Source: Variovorax davisae (GTDB taxonomy: Bacteria > Pseudomonadota > Gammaproteobacteria > Burkholderiales > Burkholderiaceae_C). Taken from it: a DNA stretch of 64,000 bases. This document shows positions 31,319 through 41,258 of this stretch, piece by piece; positions within the stretch are counted from its first letter, which is position 1, and every line of letters begins with the position of its first letter. The stretch lies in NCBI RefSeq assembly GCF_030316845.1, contig NZ_JASZYS010000001.1, forward strand, positions 796,185 through 860,184. The letters run 5' to 3'. The notes beneath the pieces were generated by a model. It was given only the letters and a program-made list of their open reading frames with translations, was not told where the DNA came from and made no database searches. The translations under genes and the position numbers were made by a program.

Positions 31319-32767
31319 ATGACCTCCGAGGCGTCGCTCCACGCAAGCCCGGCATTCGCGCGCGCGCAGGTCTCCACCCGCGCCCGACCCGGCCGCGACC
31401 CGGTCCCCGGCGACATCGAGGACGATGCGCCCGGCCTGCGCGCCCGCTGGATCCAGGGCCAGCTGACGCGCAGCTTCATGCGCCAGTCGCGCGAACGCCA
31501 GCCGCTGGGCCTGCTGCTGATGCTGACCATGGCCGCGCTGTGCTGGGGCAGCGGCAGCCATCTCGCCGTGTCGGCGTGGCTGGCGGTCGGCTTGCTGATC
31601 GCGGCGATGCGCCGGCGCGTGGTGGCCCTGCATGCCCGCGACCACCAGGGCGACGGCGCCGACTCGCTCCACCTCTTCCTCGCCCGGGCGGCGCCGGTCT
31701 TCATCCTCGAGGCCCCATTCTGGGGCGTCTCGGTGCTGCTGTTCTTTGCCCGCATTCCGGAGGCGAACCAGCTCGGTTGCTGGCTGGTCCTGACGCTGGT
31801 GGTGTACGGGCCGATCACCCGCCTGGCGCTGGTGCCCTTCCTGCTCTACTGGTCGATGAACGGATTCTTCGTCGTGATGCTGGCCTGCGTGCTGTACGGC
31901 GTGTTCCTCGGGCCGATGCAGGGTTCGCTCAACTACTGGTTCGTGGGGCTGACCTTGTTGCACTGGGCCGTGATCCTCGGCCTCGGCAGGGCGATCCACG
32001 CCAACCAGGAAGAACACTTCGGACTCCAGTACGACCTGGCGCTGAGGGAGCGCCAGGCCACCGAGGCGGTCAGCACCAAGAACCGTTTTCTCGCCGCCGC
32101 GACCCACGACCTGCGCCAGCCCGTCTCGGCCCTGGCGCTCTATGCCGACTTCCTCAAGGAGAACCCCGAGACGCATGCCGAACTCGCGCCCAAGATTGCC
32201 AAGGCCACGGCGGCGGTCAGCCACCTGTTCGATTCGCTGTTCGACCTGTCGGTGCTCGACAGCGGCAAGGTCCAGCTGTCGGTCGAGCCGGTGCAGATCG
32301 CCGACGTGGTGCGTGACCTGCAGCTGCAGTACGAGCCGCTGGCGGAGGCGAAGAACATCCGGCTGCGCGTGCGCACCGGGCAGGCGACGATCCAGTCGGA
32401 CCCGGTGCGCCTGCGGCGGATGGTCGGCAACGTGCTGTCGAACGCGATCAAGTACAGCTCGCCGGGCAAGAAGATCCTGCTGGCCGCGCGGCTGCAGCAG
32501 GGCGATGTCGTGGTCGAGGTCTTCGACCAGGGCATCGGCATCCCGGCCGACCAGATCGAGAAGGTGTTCGAGGAGTTCTACCGCGTCAACGATGCGGCCA
32601 CGCCGGCGGCCGACGGCGTCGGGCTCGGCCTGTCGCTGGTCGCGCGGCTGGCGAAGGCGCTCAAGTCCGAGGTCCGGCTCGACTCGGTGGCAGGGCGCGG
32701 AACGCGCTGCTCGATGCGCCTGGGCAACCTGCCTGGCGGCGACCCGGCGAATGGGCCGGGTGGGTGA
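31319..32767 (+). CDS. Multi-pass membrane sensor histidine kinase
   Basis: A 482-residue kinase. The N-terminal half has about six membrane helices without a large external loop, so it probably senses a signal in or at the membrane. The HisKA motif is NRFLAAATHDLRQPVSALAL (phospho-accepting His), and the ATPase has NVLSNAIKYSS (N box), VFDQGIGIP (G1) and GVGLGLSLVARL (G2). A TTGACA element lies about 46 bases upstream, without a good -10 match. No response regulator overlaps; the NarL-type gene at 29807-30439 is the nearest candidate. Confidence 0.9.
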   Translation: MTSEASLHASPAFARAQVSTRARPGRDPVPGDIEDDAPGLRARWIQGQLTRSFMRQSRERQPLGLLLMLTMAALCWGSGSHLAVSAWLAVGLLIAAMRRRVVALHARDHQGDGADSLHLFLARAAPVFILEAPFWGVSVLLFFARIPEANQLGCWLVLTLVVYGPITRLALVPFLLYWSMNGFFVVMLACVLYGVFLGPMQGSLNYWFVGLTLLHWAVILGLGRAIHANQEEHFGLQYDLALRERQATEAVSTKNRFLAAATHDLRQPVSALALYADFLKENPETHAELAPKIAKATAAVSHLFDSLFDLSVLDSGKVQLSVEPVQIADVVRDLQLQYEPLAEAKNIRLRVRTGQATIQSDPVRLRRMVGNVLSNAIKYSSPGKKILLAARLQQGDVVVEVFDQGIGIPADQIEKVFEEFYRVNDAATPAADGVGLGLSLVARLAKALKSEVRLDSVAGRGTRCSMRLGNLPGGDPANGPGG

Positions 32768-32877
32768 CGACCTACGCCGCCTGGACGACGGTGCCGACAT
32801 GCTGTGGCCGTGCGGGAACCTATCACTGGATGCATGTGCGACGCCGATCGCATTGCATTTCTAGAAAAGGACTTCCC

Positions 32878-33186
32878 ATGCAGAGCACGAATTTCACTGA
32901 CTACAAGAGTCCCGAGCAAATCGCCGAAGCGACGCGCCAGGCCGTGCGCGACACCGCCGATGGCGCCGACGCCTACACCGCGGGCGTCGCCCATGCGGCC
33001 GGGCCCTCGAAGCAGGGGCGGGCCGGCCAGTTGCTCGACGAGCTCCGGTCGCGCGGCCGGCAATGGCGCGAGCAGGGCGGCCACTACGTCTCCGATCGGC
33101 CGGTCCGCTCGATGGTGATGGCGGCGGCGGGCGGCGCCGCGGTGACCACGTTGATGCTCGCAGCGCTGCGCGGCAGTCGCCGCTGA
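32878..33186 (+). CDS. DUF883/ElaB-like ribosome- or membrane-associated small protein
   Basis: A 102-residue protein with a charged helical region (KSPEQIAEATRQAVRDTADG, then GQLLDELRSRGRQWREQGGHYV) and a C-terminal membrane helix (SMVMAAAGGAAVTTLMLAAL) followed by RGSRR. This pattern fits the DUF883/ElaB/YqjD group of tail-anchored proteins, known in E. coli to associate with ribosomes in stationary phase. A good ribosome binding site (AAAAGGA) precedes the ATG at 32878. Assignment is by general pattern and not certain. Confidence 0.7.
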   Translation: MQSTNFTDYKSPEQIAEATRQAVRDTADGADAYTAGVAHAAGPSKQGRAGQLLDELRSRGRQWREQGGHYVSDRPVRSMVMAAAGGAAVTTLMLAALRGSRR

Positions 33187-33205
33187 GAACGCCAGCGCAC
33201 GCGGC

Positions 33206-35272
33206 TCAGGGGTTGGCCGCCGCCTGCACCGACAGCGCCACGGCCACCACGTGGTCGACCGTGAAGCCGAACTCCCGCTGCAGCGCCGCCAGCGGTGCCG
33301 AGGCCCCGAAGGTCTGCATGCCCACCACTTGGCCGATCGCGCCGACGTAGCGCTCCCAGCCGAAGGCCGAGGCCTGCTCGACCGCGACCCGCGCGCTCAC
33401 GCCCGGCGGCAACACGCTGGCCCGGTAGGCGGGCGTCTGCTGCTCGAACAGCTCCCACGAGGGCATCGACACCAGTCGCGCGCGCACCCCCCGGGCCTCC
33501 AGCGCCTCGTGCGCCTGGAGAGCCAGCGCGAGCTCGCTGCCGCTGGCGATCAGGATCAGTTGGGGGTCGCCTTCGCCCGCGGCTTCGGCCAGCACATAGG
33601 CGCCCCTGGCGACGCCCGCGGCGGGCGCAAGCCGGCTGCGGTCGAGGGTCGGCAGGGCTTGGCGCGACAGCACCATCGCGGTCGGACGGTGCGGCGATCG
33701 CAGGGCCACCCGGTAGGCCTCCACCACTTCGTTGGCGTCGCCCGGGCGCAGCACCGTGAGGCCGGGCATCGCCCGCAGCGAGGCCAGCTGCTCGATCGGC
33801 TGGTGGGTCGGGCCGTCCTCGCCATCGCCCATCGCATCGTGGGTGAAGACGAACAGCGATGGCAGTTCCATCAGCGCGGCCAGCCGGATCGCCGGCCGCG
33901 CGTAGTCGCTGAAGATGAAGAAGGTGGCGCCGAAGGGCCGCAGCTTGGACAGCGCCATGCCGTTGACGGCCGCCGCCATCGCATGCTCGCGGATACCGAA
34001 GTGCAGGTTCTTGCCGCTCGGGCTGCCGGGCTGGAAATCGCCCGCACCCGGGTATTTGAGCGTGGTCTTGTTCGACGAACCGAGATCGGCCGAGCCCCCG
34101 ATGAACCAGGGCACGCTCTGCGCCAGCAGGTTGAGCACCTGGCCCGAGGCGTCGCGCCCGGCCAGGCCCTTCGGGTCGGCCGCAAAGACCGGCAACTGGC
34201 TGTCCCAGCCGTCCGGCAATTCTCGGCGCTGCATCTGGTCGATCTCGAGCGCCAGGGCCGGCGAGCGGGCGCGCAAGGCCGCGGCGGCCTCGTTCCAGGC
34301 CGCATGCGCTGCGGCGCCGCGGGCGCCGATGCCGGCATCGAAATGCGCGCGCACGCCCTCCGGCACCAGGAATTTCGCGTCCTCCGGCCAACCGTAGGCG
34401 CGCTTGACCAGCCGGACCTCGTCGTCGCCGAGCGGCTCGCCGTGCGCGGCCGCCGTGTCCTGGCGGTGCGGAGAGCCCCAGCCGATGTGGCTGTCGAGGA
34501 TGATCAGCGTGGGCTGGCCCTGGGTGCGCCTGAAGGTGGCCAGCGCCGCTTCGATCAGGCCGAGGTCGTTGGCATCGCCGACCCGCAGCACGTTCCAGCC
34601 GTAGGCGGCGAAGCGCATCCCCACGTCCTCGGTGAAGGTGATCTCGGTGCGGCCTTCGATCGTGATGTGGTTGTTGTCGTAGATCCAGCACAGCCGGTCG
34701 AGCCCCAGATGGCCGGCCAGCGACGCGGCCTCGGAGCCGACGCCTTCCATCAGGCAGCCGTCGCCGCAGACCGCATAGACGTCGTAGTCGAACAGGGCAG
34801 GGCCGCCCGGGTCGTAGCGGTTGGCCAGCCAGCGCTGCGCCATCGCCATGCCGACGCTGGTCGCGATCCCCTGGCCGAGCGGGCCGGTGGTGGTCTCCAC
34901 GCCCGACACCCAGTGGTACTCGGGGTGGCCCGGCGCCTTGCTGCCGAACTGGCGGAAGCGCCGGATGTCGTCCAGCGTCACCGCGGGCGCACCGAGCAGT
35001 TCGTACTCGGCGTTGACGGCCACTGTGCCGCTGAGGTGCAGCGCCGACCACAGCAGCATCGAGGCATGGCCGTTGGACAGCACGAAGCGGTCGCGGCCGG
35101 GCCAGATCGGGTCCTTCGGGTCGAAGCGCATGACCCGGTTCCACAGGGTGTAGACCAGCGGCGCCAGCGCCATCGGCGTGCCCGGGTGGCCGGAGTTGGC
35201 GGCCTGGACGGCATCGATCGACAGCGTGCGGATGGTGTTGATGCACAGGGTGTCGAGCTCGGCATCGGTCAT
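33206..35272 (-). CDS. tkt: Transketolase
   Basis: Transketolase transfers two-carbon units between sugar phosphates with thiamine diphosphate in the pentose phosphate and Calvin pathways. The 688-residue length is standard. Motifs are CINTIRTLSIDAVQAANSGH (N-terminal active site with His), the ThDP motif GDGCLMEGVGSEAASLAGHL then WIYDNNHITIEG, and in the pyrimidine domain HDAMGDGEDGPTHQPIEQL. The start MTDAELDTLC at 35272 is preferred to an upstream ATG (35362) whose extension is Ser/Pro-rich and unlike the family. Confidence 0.96.
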   Translation of the reverse strand: MTDAELDTLCINTIRTLSIDAVQAANSGHPGTPMALAPLVYTLWNRVMRFDPKDPIWPGRDRFVLSNGHASMLLWSALHLSGTVAVNAEYELLGAPAVTLDDIRRFRQFGSKAPGHPEYHWVSGVETTTGPLGQGIATSVGMAMAQRWLANRYDPGGPALFDYDVYAVCGDGCLMEGVGSEAASLAGHLGLDRLCWIYDNNHITIEGRTEITFTEDVGMRFAAYGWNVLRVGDANDLGLIEAALATFRRTQGQPTLIILDSHIGWGSPHRQDTAAAHGEPLGDDEVRLVKRAYGWPEDAKFLVPEGVRAHFDAGIGARGAAAHAAWNEAAAALRARSPALALEIDQMQRRELPDGWDSQLPVFAADPKGLAGRDASGQVLNLLAQSVPWFIGGSADLGSSNKTTLKYPGAGDFQPGSPSGKNLHFGIREHAMAAAVNGMALSKLRPFGATFFIFSDYARPAIRLAALMELPSLFVFTHDAMGDGEDGPTHQPIEQLASLRAMPGLTVLRPGDANEVVEAYRVALRSPHRPTAMVLSRQALPTLDRSRLAPAAGVARGAYVLAEAAGEGDPQLILIASGSELALALQAHEALEARGVRARLVSMPSWELFEQQTPAYRASVLPPGVSARVAVEQASAFGWERYVGAIGQVVGMQTFGASAPLAALQREFGFTVDHVVAVALSVQAAANP

Positions 35273-35441
35273 CGGGGCGGCTCCGTGGGGTGTGCCTTGC
35301 GAGGGCGTGGACGAGCGAGAAGCAAGGCATTGGAAGAGGGGAGTCATCATGCACCGAACCAACTCGGCCTGCTGCCGCGGGCGCCAGGCGACCCATAATC
35401 GGCCGATCCAAGGCCTTCACTCATTTTCGGGATTCACGCGA

Positions 35442-36473
35442 ATGTCCACTGTCATCCCTGCCACCCTGATTCCCGGCGACGGCATCGGCCCCGAGATCGT
35501 GGATGCCACGCTCGCGGTCCTCGACGCCCTCGGCGCGCCCTTCGAATGGGATCGCCAGCTCGGCGGACTGGCCGGCGTGCAAGCCGCCGGCGATCCCTTG
35601 CCCGAAGCCACGCTGGCCAGCATCCGCCGAACCCGCCTGGCGCTCAAGGGGCCGCTGGAGACGCCGTCCGGCGGCGGCTACCGATCCTCGAACGTGCGCT
35701 TGCGAGAAGAGTTCGGGCTCTACGCCAACCTGCGGCCGGCGCGCACCCTGGTGCCCGGCGGCCGCTTCGACGACATCGATCTCGTGGTGGTGCGCGAGAA
35801 CCTCGAGGGCCTCTACATCGGGCACGAGCACTACGTGCCGATCGACGGCGACCCGCACGCGGTCGCGATGGCCACCGGCATCAACACCCGCCAGGGCAGC
35901 CGGCGGCTGCTCGAGTTCGCTTTCGAGACCGCGGTCGCGACCGGCCGCAAGAAGGTCTCGATCGTGCACAAGGCCAACATCATGAAGGCCCTGACCGGCA
36001 TCTTCCTGGAGACCGGGCTCGAACTCTACGAACGCAAGTACAAGGGCAAGTTCGAGCTCGACACGGTCATCATCGACGCCTGTGCCATGAAGCTGGTGCT
36101 GAACCCGTGGCAGTTCGACATGCTGGTCACGACCAACCTGTTCGGCGACATCCTGTCGGACCTGGTGGCCGGGCTGGTCGGCGGCCTGGGGATGGCGCCG
36201 GGCGCCAACATCGGTGCCGACGCGGCCATCTTCGAGGCCGTCCACGGATCGGCGCCCGACATCGCGGGCAAGGGCATCGCCAACCCGACCGCGCTGATGC
36301 TCGCTGCAGCATTGATGCTCGACCACTGCAAGCGGCCGGACCTGTCGGCGCGCTTGCGGCGCGCGATCGACGAGACGCTGAACATCGACAAGGTGCGCAC
36401 CGGCGACCTGGGCGGCAGCGCCGGGACCGCGGCGTACGCGAAGGCGCTGGTGAGCCGGCTTTCGGGCGGGTGA
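35442..36473 (+). CDS. NAD-dependent isocitrate dehydrogenase-like enzyme
   Basis: A 343-residue beta-decarboxylating dehydrogenase. Features are TLIPGDGIGPEI at the start, the substrate-binding loop ALKGPLETPSGGGYRSSNVRLREEFGLYANLRPAR with the Ser/Arg set of isocitrate enzymes, VVVRENLEGLYIGHE with the active-site Tyr segment, IVHKANIMK with Lys, and DACAMKLV, LFGDILSD with metal-binding Asp residues. The loop composition fits the short NAD-type isocitrate dehydrogenase better than isopropylmalate dehydrogenase. It is divergent from tkt with 169 bases between. Confidence 0.9.
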   Translation: MSTVIPATLIPGDGIGPEIVDATLAVLDALGAPFEWDRQLGGLAGVQAAGDPLPEATLASIRRTRLALKGPLETPSGGGYRSSNVRLREEFGLYANLRPARTLVPGGRFDDIDLVVVRENLEGLYIGHEHYVPIDGDPHAVAMATGINTRQGSRRLLEFAFETAVATGRKKVSIVHKANIMKALTGIFLETGLELYERKYKGKFELDTVIIDACAMKLVLNPWQFDMLVTTNLFGDILSDLVAGLVGGLGMAPGANIGADAAIFEAVHGSAPDIAGKGIANPTALMLAAALMLDHCKRPDLSARLRRAIDETLNIDKVRTGDLGGSAGTAAYAKALVSRLSGG

Positions 36474-36575
36474 GCGCAAGGGGTTCGGCGCCCCTTGGTG
36501 CGGTTCAACTATTTAACATAATCAACATTGTGTTATTTTCCGATGGTTCGAGCCGGCACGGCCTCGCGGCCGTCA

Positions 36576-37238
36576 TCACCACTTGCCGTCCGCAGGTTGC
36601 TTCGGCTTGGCGGCCGCGCCGAGCAACTGGATCGCATCCGGCCGCTTGCCCCGTTCGGCGAAGTCGGCCGCGGTCATGCCTTGCTCGTTCTTCATCGCGA
36701 CGTCGGCGCCTTCGTCGAGCAGCAACCGCACCGCGGCCGCCGAGCCGTACATCGCGGCCATCATCAGCGGGGTCGTGCCGTTCGGCGACTGGGCGTTGAT
36801 GAAGGCATCCTTGTCGAGCAGCTGCTTCATGATCGCGACCTGGCCGCTGGTCGCCGCGTAGTGCAGCGGCGTCCAGCCCGGCTTGTTGATGTCGGCATCG
36901 CGCGCGATGAGCTTGGTCACCAGGTCCTGCTGGCCCTTGATGGCAGCCAGCATCAGCGGACTCTCGTCCTTCGCGTTGCGGGCCTCGACATTGGTCTTCG
37001 GAAAGTCGATCAGCACCTCGATCACCTTCGGCGAGGGCTCGCGCATCGCGATCAGCAAGGCGGTCTGGCCCTTGTCGTCGCGCGTGTTGGGATCGAAGCC
37101 CCTGGCCAGCAGGCTCTTCATGCCGCTGGCGTTGTCGGCGCGCGCGGCCCGGAAGAAATCATCGTAGTCGCTGGCGTTTGCGGCAAAAGAAGCAGCAATA
37201 ACAACAAGATAAATGAATTTTTTAAAGTGATTTGTCAT
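36576..37238 (-). CDS. Secreted ankyrin-repeat protein
   Basis: A 220-residue protein with a signal peptide (FIYLVVIAASFAANAS) and about five ankyrin repeats, including TPLHYAATSGQVAIMKQLLD and NGTTPLMMAAMYGSAAAVRL. Its ATG overlaps the tatD stop (ATGA at 37235-37238), so it is translationally coupled to the mltG-tatD operon. The first 40 codons are noticeably AT-rich compared with the rest. Function unknown; likely a periplasmic binding scaffold. An ankyrin gene behind tatD recurs in Comamonadaceae, as far as I recall. Confidence 0.9.
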   Translation of the reverse strand: MTNHFKKFIYLVVIAASFAANASDYDDFFRAARADNASGMKSLLARGFDPNTRDDKGQTALLIAMREPSPKVIEVLIDFPKTNVEARNAKDESPLMLAAIKGQQDLVTKLIARDADINKPGWTPLHYAATSGQVAIMKQLLDKDAFINAQSPNGTTPLMMAAMYGSAAAVRLLLDEGADVAMKNEQGMTAADFAERGKRPDAIQLLGAAAKPKQPADGKW

Positions 37239-38041
37239 GTCTTCGCCCCGCTGAACAGGGCTTCGAAATTGTCGCTGGTGGCCTTCGCGATCGCCTCGAC
37301 CGGCAATTGGCGCAGCTGGGCGATCTGCTGCGCGACGAAGGGCACGTACGACGGGTTGTTGGTCTTGCCGCGGTACGGCACCGGCGCCAGGTAGGGGCTG
37401 TCGGTCTCGATCAGCATCCGGTCGAGCGGCACGAAGGCCGCCACGTCGCGCAGGTCCTGCGCCTTCTTGAAGGTCAGGATGCCCGAGAACGAAATGTAGA
37501 AGCCGAGGTCGAGTGCCGCGCGCGCCACCTCGGCGGTCTCGGTGAAGCAATGGAAGACGCCGCCGGCGGCCTGGCCGCTGCCGGTCTCGCCCTCCTCCTT
37601 CAAGATGGCCAGCGTGTCGGCCGATGCTTCTCGGGTATGGATGACCAGCGGCTTGCGGGTCTGCCGGGCGGCCCGGATATGGACCCGGAAGCGGTCGCGC
37701 TGCCATTCCATGTCGGCGATGCTGCGGCCGCCCTTGCGCTCTTCCATCTGGTAGTAGTCGAGCCCGGTCTCGCCGATGGCGATCACCTTGGGCAGTGCGG
37801 CGCGCTGCACCAGCCCCTCGACCGTGGGTTCGAGGATGTCTTCGTTGTCGGGGTGGACGCCGACGCTGGCCCAGAAGTTGTCATGCCGCTCGGCCAGCGC
37901 CTGGACTTCGGGGAATTCCTCCAGCGTGGTGCAGATGCACAGCGCCCGGTCGACCTGGGCGGCCGCCATCGCGGCGCGGATCTGCGGCATCTGGTCCGCG
38001 AATTCGGGAAAGGTCAGGTGGCAGTGGGAGTCGGTGAACAT
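37235..38041 (-). CDS. tatD: TatD-family metal-dependent hydrolase
   Basis: A 268-residue TIM-barrel hydrolase of the TatD DNase group. Metal-binding motifs are DSHCHL at the N-terminus, GETGLDYY in the middle, IHTREA, HCFTET and TDSPYLAPVPYRG near the end. Members are 3'-5' exonucleases or D-aminoacyl-tRNA deacylase-like hydrolases. It follows pilZ after 67 bases and overlaps the ankyrin gene by four bases, in a conserved block behind holB. Confidence 0.94.
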   Translation of the reverse strand: MFTDSHCHLTFPEFADQMPQIRAAMAAAQVDRALCICTTLEEFPEVQALAERHDNFWASVGVHPDNEDILEPTVEGLVQRAALPKVIAIGETGLDYYQMEERKGGRSIADMEWQRDRFRVHIRAARQTRKPLVIHTREASADTLAILKEEGETGSGQAAGGVFHCFTETAEVARAALDLGFYISFSGILTFKKAQDLRDVAAFVPLDRMLIETDSPYLAPVPYRGKTNNPSYVPFVAQQIAQLRQLPVEAIAKATSDNFEALFSGAKT

Positions 38042-38108
38042 CGCGGCAAACGTCGTCGGAACGGCGCGGCCGCCGCGGCAAGCGGCGGCGCGCCCTGGGG
38101 AGCGGAAC

Positions 38109-38483
38109 TCAGATGGTTTGAGTCGGGCGGTCGGAGGCCAGGGTGGCGCCCAGTGCCTCTTCGATGCGCGCCTTGAGCTGGCGCGACTTGTCGTCGGAAG
38201 GAAAACGGATGCCGACCCCGGGCGCCCGGTTGCCCGCGGCGCGGGCCGGCGTGATCCAGGCGACCTTGCCGGCGACCGGATAGCGCTGGGGGTCGTCGGG
38301 CAGCGTCAGCAGCACGTAGACGTCGTCGCCCAGCCGGTACTCGCGCGCGGTCGGGATGAAGATCCCGCCTTCGGCGAACAGCGGGATGTACGCCGCGTAG
38401 AGCGCGCCTTTTTCCTTGATCGCCAACTGGATGACGCTGGGCCGGACGGGCGCGGAGGGGGTGGGGGCGGCAGGTGTGTTCAT
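38109..38483 (-). CDS. pilZ: PilZ-domain protein (type IV pilus type)
   Basis: A 124-residue PilZ protein. Core segments are RPSVIQLAIKEKGALYAAYI, FIPTAREYRLGDDVYVLLTL and GKVAWITPARAAGNRAPGVG. The RxxxR c-di-GMP motif of canonical PilZ receptors is not visible near the N-terminus, as in the PilZ protein of type IV pilus assembly that does not bind c-di-GMP. Its ATG overlaps the holB stop (38480-38483). The holB-pilZ linkage is well known in proteobacteria. Confidence 0.92.
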   Translation of the reverse strand: MNTPAAPTPSAPVRPSVIQLAIKEKGALYAAYIPLFAEGGIFIPTAREYRLGDDVYVLLTLPDDPQRYPVAGKVAWITPARAAGNRAPGVGIRFPSDDKSRQLKARIEEALGATLASDRPTQTI

Positions 38484-39499
38484 GGGCGGCGGCGTGCCGA
38501 GTTTAGGGTGGTTCGCGCCTCGCTCACAAGGGCTTCGAGCATCAGGCCCGCATTGAACGGGTGTTCTGCGGTTTTTGCCGCACTGGCGAGCGACCGTGAC
38601 CAGCGCGCCAGGGCGGCCCGCGGCGGCGCCGGCGGCAGGTCGGCGGGCTCGAAAAAGCGCGGCAGCGCGCCGCAATCGACCGCCATCAGGTCGTGGCAGA
38701 GCTTCTGCAGCGCTCCGATGGCCTGGGCCGGCGCATGGTCGGACAGCGCGCCGACCTCGCCGCGCGACATGGCCTTGGGCAGCAGCGACCAGGCCTTGGG
38801 CGATTGGCCCTGGCTGGCCAGGCGCAAGGCGTCGCTGGGCCGGCCGCCGGCCGCGCGCAGCAGGCCGGGCGCGTCGGCCGCGGGCACGCCCTGCCCCGCC
38901 AGCCAGTCCTGCGCCTGGCCGCTGTCGGGCCAGGGCAGCGTGAAGCCCAGGCAACGGCTGCGGATGGTGGGCAGCAACTGCCAGGCGGCTTCGCTGGCCA
39001 GCACGAAGCGGACCTCACCTACCGGCTCCTCCAGCGTCTTCAGCAAGGCGTTGGCCGTGATGTTGTTCATGCGCTCGGCCGGATAGACCAGCACCGCCTT
39101 GCCGCGGCCGCGGGCGCTGGTGCGCTGGGCGAAGCCGATGGCGTCGCGCATCGCCTCGACCCGGATCTCGCGGCTGGGCTTGCGCTTCTTGTCGTCGATG
39201 TCGGCCTGCGACTTCTCGTCCAGCGGCCAGCCCAGGGCCTGCATCGCGACCTCGGGCATCAGCACGCAGAGGTCGGCGTGGGTGCGCACCTGGATCGCGT
39301 GGCAGCTCGGGCAATGGCCGCAGGCGCCATGCGCCTTGGCCTCCTCGGGCTGCTCGCAGAGCCAGGCCGCTGCCAGCGCCAGGCCGAGCTCGTACTGGCC
39401 CAGGCCCGACGGGCCCTGCAGCAGCCAGGCATGGCCGCGCTGGCGCAGCAGCTCGGCCAGCGGCTGGCGCAGCCAGGGCGGCAGAGAATCGGCCGTCAT
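38480..39499 (-). CDS. holB: DNA polymerase III subunit delta'
   Basis: The delta' subunit is the stator of the clamp-loader complex. The 339-residue protein shows [20 protein letters not shown] (modified P-loop), the four-Cys zinc module in CEQ...[12 protein letters not shown], and sensor 1-type residues in PTIRSRC with SRC ([12 protein letters not shown]). Its ATG overlaps the tmk stop and its stop overlaps the pilZ start, both by ATGA, so the three genes are translationally linked. Confidence 0.94.
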   Translation of the reverse strand: MTADSLPPWLRQPLAELLRQRGHAWLLQGPSGLGQYELGLALAAAWLCEQPEEAKAHGACGHCPSCHAIQVRTHADLCVLMPEVAMQALGWPLDEKSQADIDDKKRKPSREIRVEAMRDAIGFAQRTSARGRGKAVLVYPAERMNNITANALLKTLEEPVGEVRFVLASEAAWQLLPTIRSRCLGFTLPWPDSGQAQDWLAGQGVPAADAPGLLRAAGGRPSDALRLASQGQSPKAWSLLPKAMSRGEVGALSDHAPAQAIGALQKLCHDLMAVDCGALPRFFEPADLPPAPPRAALARWSRSLASAAKTAEHPFNAGLMLEALVSEARTTLNSARRRP

Positions 39500-40140
39500 G
39501 CCCGTGCTCCCGAACCGGCCACCAGCCCGCGCTCGGCCAGCACCGCCTCGACCTGCAGCCAGACCTGCTCGCGCGAGCGGCTGGCGTCGATGCGGGCGAA
39601 GCGCGGCGCCGCCGCGGCGCGCGCGGCATAGCCGGCCGCCACCCGGCGGAAGAACGCCACCGGCTGCGATTCGAACTTGTCGGGCAGCCGGGCGCCGGCC
39701 AGGCGCTCGGCCGCGGTCTCGGGCGGCAGGTCGAACCACAAGGTGATGTCGGGCTGCAGCAAGGCCTGCGGCGCCGCCTGCACCCAGGCTTCGAGCGTCG
39801 ACAGCACGGCCGGATCGAAACCGCGGCCCGCGCCCTGGTAGGCGAAGGTGGCGTCGGTGAAGCGGTCGCACAGCACCACGTCGCCGCGCGCCAGCGCCGG
39901 ATCGATCACCCGCACCACGTGGTCCCGGCGGGCCGCGAAGACCAGCAGCGACTCGGTCAGCGGGTCCATCGGCTGTTCGAGGATCATCGTGCGCAGGCTC
40001 TCGGCCAGCGGCGTGCCGCCGGGCTCGCGGGTGCGCGTGACCGCGCGGCCCCGGGCCTTGAACAGCGCCTCGAGCGCGTCGATATGGCTCGATTTGCCGG
40101 CACCGTCGATGCCCTCGAGGGTCAGGAAAAGCCCCTTCAT
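39496..40140 (-). CDS. tmk: Thymidylate kinase
   Basis: Tmk phosphorylates dTMP to dTDP. The 214-residue protein has the P-loop [14 protein letters not shown], the DR(Y/F) motif in [19 protein letters not shown] with the catalytic Arg, and the [14 protein letters not shown] segment. The start overlaps the mltG stop (40137-40140) and the end overlaps the holB start. The gene order mltG-tmk-holB is conserved in many Gram-negative bacteria. Confidence 0.96.
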   Translation of the reverse strand: MKGLFLTLEGIDGAGKSSHIDALEALFKARGRAVTRTREPGGTPLAESLRTMILEQPMDPLTESLLVFAARRDHVVRVIDPALARGDVVLCDRFTDATFAYQGAGRGFDPAVLSTLEAWVQAAPQALLQPDITLWFDLPPETAAERLAGARLPDKFESQPVAFFRRVAAGYAARAAAAPRFARIDASRSREQVWLQVEAVLAERGLVAGSGARA

Positions 40141-41165
40141 TGCCCGCTCCGCTGGTTGGGGTCGGTGTTGCCGCCGCCGCGCTGGTAGCGGTTCACGGCC
40201 CGGTTGTGGTCGTCCAGCGAACTGCTGAACTGGCTCGTGCCGTCGCCTCGGGACACGAAATAGAGCGACTTGCTCTGCGCCGGCTGCACCGCCGCCAGCA
40301 AGGCCGCCTTGCCGGGCATCGCGATCGGCGTGGGCGGCAGGCCGTTGCGGGTGTAGGTGTTCCAGGGCGTGTCGGCCTGGAGGTCGCGCTTGCGCAGGTT
40401 GCCGTCGAAGCGCGTGCCGAGTCCGTAGATCACGGTCGGATCGGTCTGCAGCGGCATGCCCAGGCGCAGGCGGTTGGTGAAGACGGCGGCGATCTCGGCC
40501 CGGTCCTGGGCCTTGCCTGTCTCCTTTTCGACAATGCTGGCCAGGATCAGCGCCTCATCGGGCGTCTTCAGCGGCAGGTCGGAGGCCCGGGCGGCCCAGG
40601 CGGCCTCCAGCTTCTTGTCCATGGCGCGCATCGCGCGCTGCAGCAAGGCGACGTCGGTCGAGCCCTTGGAGTAGGTGTAGGTGTCGGGAAAGAAGCGCCC
40701 TTCGGGATGCACGCCCGGCCGGCCGACCCGTGCCATGACCTCCTCGTCGCTGAGCCCGACGGTTTCGGGCTTGAGCTGCTCGGCCTTGGCCAGCGCCGCA
40801 CGGACCTGGCGGAAGTTCCAGCCTTCGACCAGCGCCAGGCTGCGCGTGGCTTCCTCGCCGCGCACCAGGATGTTGAGCAGCAGGCGCGGCGTCACGCCGC
40901 GGTCGAGCTCGTAGCTGCCGGCGCGCATCTGGCGGTCCTGGCCGGAAAAGCGAAACCACAGGTAGAGCAGTTGCGGCGGGACGTCGACGCCGGCATCGGC
41001 CACCGCCTGCGCGATGCCGCGCGGCGTGGTCCCGGGCTCGACCGACAGGTCGACGTTGGCCGCGGGCAGCTTGAGGGGCTGGTTGACCCACCAGAGCCCG
41101 GCGGCCCCGGTGCCGAGCACGATCAGGGCAGCCAGCAGGAAAAGGGTGAGGAAAAAGCGGCGCAC
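40137..41165 (-). CDS. mltG: Endolytic murein transglycosylase MltG
   Basis: MltG cuts nascent glycan strands and helps end peptidoglycan chains. From a GTG at 41165 the protein is 342 residues: one membrane helix ([20 protein letters not shown]), a LysM-like region, and the YceG domain with the catalytic Glu in [20 protein letters not shown], then [12 protein letters not shown] and PYNT-like segment [19 protein letters not shown]. An ATG at 41246 would leave only 12 bases before the divergent ygfZ start, so the GTG giving MRRFFLTLF is preferred. Confidence 0.93.
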   Translation of the reverse strand: MRRFFLTLFLLAALIVLGTGAAGLWWVNQPLKLPAANVDLSVEPGTTPRGIAQAVADAGVDVPPQLLYLWFRFSGQDRQMRAGSYELDRGVTPRLLLNILVRGEEATRSLALVEGWNFRQVRAALAKAEQLKPETVGLSDEEVMARVGRPGVHPEGRFFPDTYTYSKGSTDVALLQRAMRAMDKKLEAAWAARASDLPLKTPDEALILASIVEKETGKAQDRAEIAAVFTNRLRLGMPLQTDPTVIYGLGTRFDGNLRKRDLQADTPWNTYTRNGLPPTPIAMPGKAALLAAVQPAQSKSLYFVSRGDGTSQFSSSLDDHNRAVNRYQRGGGNTDPNQRSGQ

Positions 41166-41258
41166 GGGTTCCGGGAAGGGAGGCGAACGGATGACGGTAG
41201 CAAGAACGGCTAAGCCCTGTGGGCCGAACGGAAGGCAGCCGCCCATGATAATTCAGCG

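Noticed and set aside
36530..36545. AT-rich imperfect dyad after the isocitrate dehydrogenase gene
   Set aside because: The stem has a mismatch and few pairs; it could be a terminator but the evidence is too thin.
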